This document shows, piece after piece, positions 1 through 5,059 of a stretch of DNA of 5,059 bases. Under the pieces are notes generated by a model, which had not been told where the DNA came from, did no database searches, and saw only the letters and a program-made list of their open reading frames with translations. Source of the stretch: Ignavibacteria bacterium (GTDB taxonomy: Bacteria; Bacteroidota; Ignavibacteria; Ignavibacteriales; Ignavibacteriaceae); the NCBI GenBank assembly GCA_029863735.1, contig JAOTUT010000158.1:1-5059 (forward strand). The letters are read 5' to 3'. The translations under genes and the position numbers were made by a program. Position 1 is the first letter of the stretch. Every line of letters starts with the position of its first letter.

Positions 1-1185
1 AATTTGCCCAACGTTACTAATATCCTGAACCCAAATTGTCCCTTGAGCATTTTTGGCAGAATTCATTTCTGAAGCAATTTGAGAATTGTAAGCTGCTTTG
101 CCGCTCTTAGCTTCCAGATAAACTGCTTCAGAGTAAGTGGCAAATCCTTCATTCAGCCATATATGATGCCAGTCTTTACAGGTTATCATATCTCCGTACC
201 ATTGATGAGCAAGCTCGTGAGATACTACTCCTGTTCCCCAAAAACCCATTGAGCTGCAGGTTTGGTGTTCCATCGCACCACCCCATTCCATTTCTGCGTG
301 ACCATATTTTTCAGTAATAAAAGGATACAATCCATAACTGTTGCTGAACACTTCAATCATATCATCGGTTTCATCAAGATATGTTTTTACTCCATTGAAG
401 GATTCAGGGTAAACATAATGTGTTATAACCATTGAATCATTTTGTCCATAGTGAAAGTAAGTATCGTATTGATAATAATTAGTTATAGCAACTGATATTA
501 GATAATGATCAATAGTGTAATGGTTCTTCCAATAAAAAGTTTTTGTTCCATTACCATTATCAATGACACTCTCAAGAGTACCGTTTGACACAGCCGTGAG
601 ATTATCAGCAACGGTTACCCAAACATCTGAGGAATCAGCTTTATCTGCAGGCGCATCTTTACACGGAAACCAATCCGGCGCACCGTAAGGTTCGCTCAAT
701 GACCAGATTATGGGAGTTGAAGGACTGCCATGGTAGCCAAACTCAAAACTTCCAAAACCACTGGAACCCGGTACACCTTCATAATAAATTTTTATGGTGA
801 AAACCTCACCATCAATATAAGTTCTATCTAAGGTTAGATTAATTTTGTGATCAGTGTGAGTATATACCGCTGGTGATCCATTTAACAGCAGACTATTAAT
901 CGTTAGCACATTCTGTAAATCAAGATAGCAGGAGTTGATTGATGAAGTATCTACCTTTACTCCTATTGTGGTTGAACCAGAGATATAATTCGGATTCGCA
1001 GTAACTGTTAAATCCAATCCATAATAAGTAACATCAATTTTCGAATCACCCGGATACTGGACTTTCTGAAGTTGAATTAATTTTGAGTGTTTTTCCCTTT
1101 CACCTTTGATCCATGGTTTATATTCTTCCTGTGCAATGAGAAGAGAAGTCAAGAGCAGCACAACAATAGAGATTTGCTTAAACAT
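1..1185 (-). CDS. Secreted M1-family zinc aminopeptidase (3' end outside window)
   Basis: The frame is open from the ATG at 1185-1183 to the left edge, giving 395 residues without a stop; the C-terminus is missing. Residues 1-18 form a signal peptide (short basic start, hydrophobic core VVLLLTSLLIA, likely cut after A18), so the enzyme is exported. Residues about 45-235 match the N-terminal beta-sandwich of M1 peptidases, including SEPYGAPDWFPCKD (164-177). The catalytic domain follows: GAMEH at 303-307 (substrate amine recognition, usually GAMEN), HELAH at 323-327 (zinc ligands H323 and H327, catalytic E324) and WLNEGFATYSE with third ligand E346, exactly 18 residues after H327 as the family requires. 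The catalytic tyrosine expected further on lies outside the window. Known family role: removal of N-terminal amino acids from peptides. A T9SS tail on the missing end is possible but cannot be seen. The start is supported by the signal peptide and by GAGAGA at 1196-1191, five bases upstream. It is divergent from the metzincin gene at 1377. The family call is very secure. Confidence 0.95.
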   Translation of the reverse strand, partial: MFKQISIVVLLLTSLLIAQEEYKPWIKGEREKHSKLIQLQKVQYPGDSKIDVTYYGLDLTVTANPNYISGSTTIGVKVDTSSINSCYLDLQNVLTINSLLLNGSPAVYTHTDHKINLTLDRTYIDGEVFTIKIYYEGVPGSSGFGSFEFGYHGSPSTPIIWSLSEPYGAPDWFPCKDAPADKADSSDVWVTVADNLTAVSNGTLESVIDNGNGTKTFYWKNHYTIDHYLISVAITNYYQYDTYFHYGQNDSMVITHYVYPESFNGVKTYLDETDDMIEVFSNSYGLYPFITEKYGHAEMEWGGAMEHQTCSSMGFWGTGVVSHELAHQWYGDMITCKDWHHIWLNEGFATYSEAVYLEAKSGKAAYNSQIASEMNSAKNAQGTIWVQDISNVGQI

Positions 1186-1241
1186 TATTTTCTCTCATTT
1201 TTAATGAAAAATTTAATTATTAAAATACCTTATTATTTACT

Positions 1242-1269
1242 AAAATAAACACCAAATAATTGCCATCAA
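1242..1269 (-). promoter_or_regulatory. Weak promoter candidate for the aminopeptidase gene
   Basis: On the minus strand, TTGATG (1269-1264) is followed after 16 bases by TATTTT (1247-1242), a partial match to -35/-10 boxes. Transcription would start about 50 bases before the ATG at 1185. The sequence is so AT-rich that such matches are expected by chance, so this is only the best of several weak candidates. Confidence 0.2.
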
Positions 1270-1277
1270 TTAGAGAA

Positions 1278-1296
1278 ATCTTTAATTATCTTTAAT
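1278..1296. repeat. 9-bp direct repeat with 10-bp period upstream of the promoter
   Basis: ATCTTTAAT occurs at 1278-1286 and again at 1288-1296, so the two copies lie about one helical turn apart on the same DNA face. The second copy ends six bases before the TTGACA box at 1303. A related partial copy, TTTAATCT, occurs at 1291-1298 and 1340-1347. The position fits an activator site for the gene at 1377, but the AT-rich composition makes chance repeats likely. Confidence 0.35.
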
Positions 1297-1302
1297 CTCT
1301 GA

Positions 1303-1331
1303 TTGACAAACAACCTTATCATAACTATTTT
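1303..1331 (+). promoter_or_regulatory. Probable promoter of the metzincin gene
   Basis: A perfect TTGACA at 1303-1308 is followed after 17 bases by TATTTT at 1326-1331 (four of six matches to TATAAT). The same stretch also partly fits the Bacteroidota pattern: TTG at 1303-1305, 20 bases, then TATTTTAC at 1326-1333 compared with TAnnTTTG. The predicted start is near 1338, giving a leader of about 40 bases before the ATG at 1377. This is the strongest promoter-like signal in the window. Confidence 0.5.
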
Positions 1332-1366
1332 ACCCGCGTTTTAATCTTAATTAAAAATTAATCAAC

Positions 1367-1371
1367 AAGGA
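1367..1371 (+). promoter_or_regulatory. Ribosome binding site of the metzincin gene
   Basis: AAGGA lies five bases before the ATG at 1377. It supports that start, which also opens directly into a signal peptide. Confidence 0.6.
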
Positions 1372-1376
1372 AAATC

Positions 1377-3953
1377 ATGAAAGTATATTTTTCTATCAAA
1401 CTTTTTTGTTCGTTTCAGCTTTGTTTTACAATCATTTTTTCTTCCTCACTATTCGCTCAAAATAATTATGCAGATTTGTGGAGCGATGTTTCCGAAATCG
1501 GATTAGATGCTGTAGGAACAAGATATATTATTCCTGAATCATACCGAACACTTGAACTTGATTTGCAAAGTTTATCATCTGCCTTAAATCAGGTTCCCAA
1601 AGAAATTACTACTAATGTAAATTACTCGGGATTTACACTTAGTCTGCCATTACCTGACAATAGTTTTGCTACATTTAAAATTGTTGAATCGCCAATCATG
1701 GCTGAAGAGCTTGCTACAAATTATCCGGAGATAAAAACTTATCTCGGACAGGGAATAGAAAATAATGCTAGTGCAAGAGTCAGATTCGATGTTACCCCAG
1801 CAGGATTTCACGCGATAATTTTTTCAACTGAAGGAACAGTTTATATTGATCCATATTCTCTCGGTGATAACAGATATTACATTTCCTACATCAAGAAAGA
1901 TTATTTGCCAACTGAGGAACAACTAAATATTGAATGCACCCTTCTCGGAACTGATTCTGAATTTGGTCAACACATTAGACAATTAGTTGAAGATAATCCA
2001 TTTGTGATGACTGGACCAGAGCTTAGAACTTACAGGCTTGCTTGTGCTGCTACCGGAGAATATACAATCTTCCACGGTGGTACAGTTGCGCAGGGACTTG
2101 CCGCTGTTGTTACCGCAGTTAACAGAGTAACAGGCGTTTATGAAAATGAATTTGCAGTACGACTTGAATTAATTCCTAATAACGATTTGATAATTTATAC
2201 CGATCCAAGTACCGACCCATATACTAATAATAATGGCGGTACAATGTTAGGACAGAACCAAACAAACCTCGATGCAGTAATTGGCAGTGCAAATTATGAT
2301 ATCGGACATGTCTTCAGCACCGGTGGTGGTGGAGTTGCATATTTAGGCGTTGTCTGTCAGGCTGGATATAAAGCAAGAGGAGTTACAGGCTTATCGCAGC
2401 CAATTGGTGATCCTTTTTACATTGATTATGTAGCTCACGAAATGGGACATCAGTATGGAGGAAATCATTCATTCAACGGAAGTGCCGGTGCCTGCAGCGG
2501 TGGAAATAGAAATCCAGCCACAGCTTACGAACCAGGAAGCGGAAGCACAATTATGGCTTATGCAGGAATTTGTTCTCCTCAAAATTTACAAAACAACAGT
2601 GATGATTATTTCCACAATGTTAACTTCGTCGAAATAGTTAATTACACAAATAATGGGAACGGAAATTCCTGCCCGGTGGTAACCAACACTGGAAACAATG
2701 AGCCAAGTGTGACGGTTCCTGCAGGTGGATTTACAATTCCAATCAACACTCCGTTTATTTTAACTGGTTCAGCAACTGATCCTGATAACGATCCCTTAAC
2801 ATATTGCTGGGAAGAATTTGATCTCGGACCAGCCGGTCATCCAAATTCACCTGTAGGAAATGCACCGATATTTAGATCGTTTAATCCCGTAGATGTTCCT
2901 TACAGATATTTTCCTAAGCTCTCAAACATTTTAAGCAATACACAGACTATCGGGGAGATTCTCCCAACTTACACACGAACATTAACATTTAGATTGACAG
3001 CTCGTGATAATCGTGCAGGCGGCGGGGGAGTTAATTATGCACAGATGCAGGCGATAAATGTTACAAATACAGCCGGACCTTTCCTCGTTACTCAGCCTAA
3101 CACATCAGTTACCTGGATGGGAAATACAATTTATACAGTTACCTGGGATGTTGCGAATACAAGTGTTGCACCGGTTAGTGTTGCGGAAGTGAACATTCTT
3201 CTCTCAACTGATGGTGGAAATAATTTTACCGAAGTTCTTATCTCTAACACAGCAAACGATGGATCGGAAGATATTTTCCTTCCGAATCTTCCAACTACTC
3301 AGGCAAGAATAAAAGTTGAAGCTGTTAGCAATGTTTTCTTCGATCTTTCAAATGTCAATTTCACAATTGAAGATTTTATTCCTGTTGAACTCACAGCATT
3401 CTTTGCTTTGACAACAGAGAATGGTATTCTGCTCAAATGGACAACTGTTACGGAAACCAACAATTCTGGATTTATAATTGAAAGAAGTTCAAATAAAGTT
3501 GATTTCGAAGAAGTTGTTTTCATCGATGGACAAGGAACTACTACTAATGTTACAGATTATGAGTACACTGATGTAATTTCAAATCCGGGTAAATACTTTT
3601 ACAGATTAAAGCAGATTGATTTTGATGGCTCAATTAATTATTCGAACAATGTTGAGATTGAAGTTGAAGGACCACAGGTATTTGTTCTTTCACAGAACTA
3701 TCCAAATCCTTTCAATCCATCAACGATGATTAATTTCTCACTGCCTGTTGATTCTTATGTAAGTATTGAATTGTTCAATACATTGGGAGAAAAAGTTGAT
3801 GAGCTTACAAATCGTGATTACAGCATTGGCAGTCACGAAGTAAATTTTGATGCTTCAAAACTTTCAAATGGAGTTTATTACTATACAATAAACGCAACCG
3901 GAGTTGACGGTAGTTCATTCGTGTCAACAAAGAAGATGGTATTGATGAAATAA
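1377..3953 (+). CDS. Secreted reprolysin-like (M12B-type) metalloprotease with T9SS sorting domain
   Basis: Complete at 858 residues. Residues 1-27 are a signal peptide (basic MKVYFSIK, hydrophobic core, likely cut SLFA|Q). About 28-213 is a probable propeptide; no clear PxCG cysteine switch is seen, only C187. The catalytic domain begins near 217 (RTYRLACAATGEY) and holds the metzincin site HEMGHQYGGNH at 354-364: zinc ligands H354, H358 and H364, catalytic E355, and the family glycine G361. The Met-turn is M393 in STIMAYAG. Cysteines C223, C327, C373, C399 and C432 could form disulfides, fitting an exported enzyme. About 442-560 is a cadherin/Ig-like module (ATDPDNDPLTYCWEE), 566-664 a second beta-sandwich, and 668-763 an Fn3-like module common before Por tails. 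Residues 768-858 are a T9SS type A sorting domain starting VLSQNYPNPFNPST and ending KKMVLMK, predicting outer-membrane passage with cell-surface anchoring or release. Inferred role: extracellular endopeptidase; substrate unknown. It has its own promoter, ends before a hairpin, and appears monocistronic. Confidence 0.95.
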   Translation: MKVYFSIKLFCSFQLCFTIIFSSSLFAQNNYADLWSDVSEIGLDAVGTRYIIPESYRTLELDLQSLSSALNQVPKEITTNVNYSGFTLSLPLPDNSFATFKIVESPIMAEELATNYPEIKTYLGQGIENNASARVRFDVTPAGFHAIIFSTEGTVYIDPYSLGDNRYYISYIKKDYLPTEEQLNIECTLLGTDSEFGQHIRQLVEDNPFVMTGPELRTYRLACAATGEYTIFHGGTVAQGLAAVVTAVNRVTGVYENEFAVRLELIPNNDLIIYTDPSTDPYTNNNGGTMLGQNQTNLDAVIGSANYDIGHVFSTGGGGVAYLGVVCQAGYKARGVTGLSQPIGDPFYIDYVAHEMGHQYGGNHSFNGSAGACSGGNRNPATAYEPGSGSTIMAYAGICSPQNLQNNSDDYFHNVNFVEIVNYTNNGNGNSCPVVTNTGNNEPSVTVPAGGFTIPINTPFILTGSATDPDNDPLTYCWEEFDLGPAGHPNSPVGNAPIFRSFNPVDVPYRYFPKLSNILSNTQTIGEILPTYTRTLTFRLTARDNRAGGGGVNYAQMQAINVTNTAGPFLVTQPNTSVTWMGNTIYTVTWDVANTSVAPVSVAEVNILLSTDGGNNFTEVLISNTANDGSEDIFLPNLPTTQARIKVEAVSNVFFDLSNVNFTIEDFIPVELTAFFALTTENGILLKWTTVTETNNSGFIIERSSNKVDFEEVVFIDGQGTTTNVTDYEYTDVISNPGKYFYRLKQIDFDGSINYSNNVEIEVEGPQVFVLSQNYPNPFNPSTMINFSLPVDSYVSIELFNTLGEKVDELTNRDYSIGSHEVNFDASKLSNGVYYYTINATGVDGSSFVSTKKMVLMK

Positions 3954-3964
3954 ATCTTCCCCTT

Positions 3965-4010
3965 ATTCCCCTCCTGCCGGACAGGCATATCCTCCCGAAA
4001 GGAGGGGAAT
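3965..4010. terminator. GC-rich inverted repeat between convergent genes, possible bidirectional terminator
   Basis: Perfect 11-bp arms, ATTCCCCTCCT (3965-3975) and AGGAGGGGAAT (4000-4010), enclose 24 bases. Two smaller hairpins are nested: TGCC (3975-3978) with GGCA (3984-3987), and CCTCC (3991-3995) with GGAGG (4001-4005) around CGAAA. The second competes with the long stem. The element starts 11 bases after the stop of the metzincin gene and ends 30 bases short of the stop of the opposing gene, which suits termination in both directions. Neither side carries a strong T-run (TTAACTTTTG follows on the plus strand), so it is not a textbook intrinsic terminator. Its GC-richness stands out against the surroundings, and it could instead be a copy of a dispersed intergenic repeat. 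Confidence 0.55.
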
Positions 4011-4039
4011 TAACTTTTGCTTAAAATCTTTTGTATGCA

Positions 4040-5059
4040 CTACAAATTTTTATTATGCAAACTATCTGATTTATTTAGCAATTCATTACTTGTGTAAGGC
4101 AGGAGAGTTTCAGGAAATTTTTCATCCATAAAATCTAAAACTTCTTTAACTTTTTCTTTATTTCCGGTTTTATCGTACTCTGATGCCAGGCTAATAAATG
4201 CATCGCGGTAATTTTGATAAAGATTTGCCACATCATCGATGTTACCAAGATGCTTATCGTTCACTCCATCATAAGTATAAACGAAGATAAGGTTGCTATA
4301 TAGGCTCTCTGGATCGATTTCACCTTTATGAGTATTTAACCGGAATACCAATCCTTCAAGTGCAAGATGGTCATCCAGCCCAATTTTATTCATACTATAA
4401 ACTGTTGTTGAAAAATAAATTGGTCTGTTCCAGTTATTTGATTTCAAAACATCTAACAACATCTTATCCTGAACACGAATAGCCTTGTCATCAATAGTAG
4501 GCTTCATTACCCATTCAATTTTTCCAGATTTATTAAGCGGATCGTTCTTAACCGGGATTTCCACTACCTGCTCTTCCCAATATACAGGTCTTAGGCTGTC
4601 TATTTCTGCATCGGATGACATCATAAATAAATTATTTTCTCCGAAAGGATATCCATTCTTCAATTGTCTTATATACCAGGAAACGTTGAACAAGCTCACA
4701 TTAACTACAGTAATATCCGTTCTGTAATTTTCCATTAGTTGAAGAAACCACATTGGGTAGGTATCGTTGTCACCATTGGTGAAAAGTATTGCATTCTTTT
4801 CGCAGGAAGCCATAATGTTCCGATTGTATTCTAGTATTGCGGGATAAAATCCTCCCTCAACCTGACCGCGGTTGAACGCCCACTTTGCAGAATCGGGATC
4901 GTTCCTGTATAAATAAGTCATTGCCATTGAACCCCAGATAGCTTGAATTTTTGAGTAAGGATCCACAACGAATTTTTTGCCGGTGTATTTTGGAGAGATC
5001 TCAATACACTTGCGAAAATGTTCCGATGATTTTATTGCGTACGGCAAGCTAAGATCGTT
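4040..5059 (-). CDS. C-terminal part of a DUF2723/TPR-like protein (5' end outside window)
   Basis: The frame is open from the right edge to the TAG at 4042-4040, giving 339 residues. A TTG at 5047 could be read as a start, but the frame continues upstream (NDLSLPYAIK), has no signal peptide or ribosome site there, and starts mid-helix, so the true start lies beyond the window. Residues about 1-80 look like helical TPR-type repeats (SSEHFRKCIEISPKYTG; MAMTYLYRNDPDSAKWAF). The core has AILFTNGDNDTYPMWF (90-105), YRTDITVVNVSLFNVSWYI (112-130) and NNWNRPIYFSTTV (208-220), which I recognise from the C-terminal region of Bacteroidota DUF2723 proteins. A charged helical TPR-like tail (about 278-316) ends the protein. 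Those proteins usually carry an N-terminal multi-pass membrane part related to protein O-mannosyltransferases; none of it is visible here. A soluble TPR protein sharing this domain is the main alternative. No membrane segment is seen. The gene converges on the metzincin gene with 86 bases between stops. Confidence 0.8.
   Translation of the reverse strand, partial: NDLSLPYAIKSSEHFRKCIEISPKYTGKKFVVDPYSKIQAIWGSMAMTYLYRNDPDSAKWAFNRGQVEGGFYPAILEYNRNIMASCEKNAILFTNGDNDTYPMWFLQLMENYRTDITVVNVSLFNVSWYIRQLKNGYPFGENNLFMMSSDAEIDSLRPVYWEEQVVEIPVKNDPLNKSGKIEWVMKPTIDDKAIRVQDKMLLDVLKSNNWNRPIYFSTTVYSMNKIGLDDHLALEGLVFRLNTHKGEIDPESLYSNLIFVYTYDGVNDKHLGNIDDVANLYQNYRDAFISLASEYDKTGNKEKVKEVLDFMDEKFPETLLPYTSNELLNKSDSLHNKNL

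Noticed and set aside
1212..1224. TTTAATTATTAAA dyad in the leader of the aminopeptidase gene, a possible operator
   Set aside because: It consists only of A and T in an extremely AT-rich stretch, where dyads of this size are expected by chance; TTAATTAA at 1347-1354 is similar.
2455..2637. Short open frame of 60 codons on the plus strand
   Set aside because: It lies wholly inside the metzincin gene in another frame, over the zinc-site region, with low-complexity translation and no ribosome site; it is a shadow of the real gene.
3299..3523. Open frame of 74 codons on the minus strand
   Set aside because: It is antisense within the Fn3-like region of the metzincin gene, resembles no known protein and has no promoter or ribosome site.
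3678..3950. C-terminal segment of the metzincin as a separate gene or fusion
   Set aside because: The QNYPNPFNPST segment to the terminal lysine is a standard T9SS sorting domain, continuous in frame with the Fn3-like module before it.
4485..4727. Open frame of 80 codons on the plus strand
   Set aside because: It is antisense to the conserved core of the DUF2723-like gene, whose motifs show that the minus strand is the coding one.
5045..5047. TTG as start codon of the right-hand minus-strand gene
   Set aside because: The frame stays open to the window edge, and there is no signal peptide or ribosome site at 5047, so the gene is better read as 5'-truncated by the window.

Overview
The window looks like chromosomal DNA from an AT-rich member of the Bacteroidota/Chlorobi (FCB) group, most likely Ignavibacteria or a close relative. 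The main clue is the C-terminus of the central protein, which carries a type IX secretion (T9SS, Por) sorting domain with the QNYPNPFNPST opening typical of Ignavibacteria and neighbours. The flanking genes also belong to families common in that group. Taxonomy is inferred from protein style only; no rRNA or other marker is present.

Layout. (1) Positions 1-1185, minus strand: the N-terminal 395 residues of a secreted M1-family zinc aminopeptidase, running off the left edge. It has a signal peptide, HELAH plus the downstream WLNE glutamate, and a GAMEH substrate motif. (2) Positions 1186-1376: a 191-bp, very AT-rich divergent intergenic region. It holds a good promoter candidate for the rightward gene, a 9-bp direct repeat with a 10-bp period just upstream of it, and a weaker leftward promoter candidate. 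(3) Positions 1377-3953, plus strand: a complete 858-residue secreted multidomain metzincin of the reprolysin (M12B-like) type, with HEMGHQYGGNH zinc site, Met-turn, Ig/Fn3-like modules and T9SS tail. (4) Positions 3954-4039: a convergent intergenic region containing a GC-rich 11-bp inverted repeat with nested alternative hairpins, probably a terminator and possibly a dispersed repeat. (5) Positions 4040-5059, minus strand: the C-terminal 339 residues of a protein resembling the C-terminal extracytoplasmic part of DUF2723/TPR proteins, running off the right edge.

How they fit together. The two divergent genes both encode exported zinc peptidases, one an exopeptidase and one an endopeptidase. 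They could act together in breaking down external protein, with the endopeptidase delivered to the surface or medium by T9SS. The third gene converges on them and has no obvious functional link; its family is thought to act in envelope glycosylation. I see no CRISPR array, tRNA, rRNA, insertion sequence or toxin/defence module, and no convincing sign of an undescribed system.
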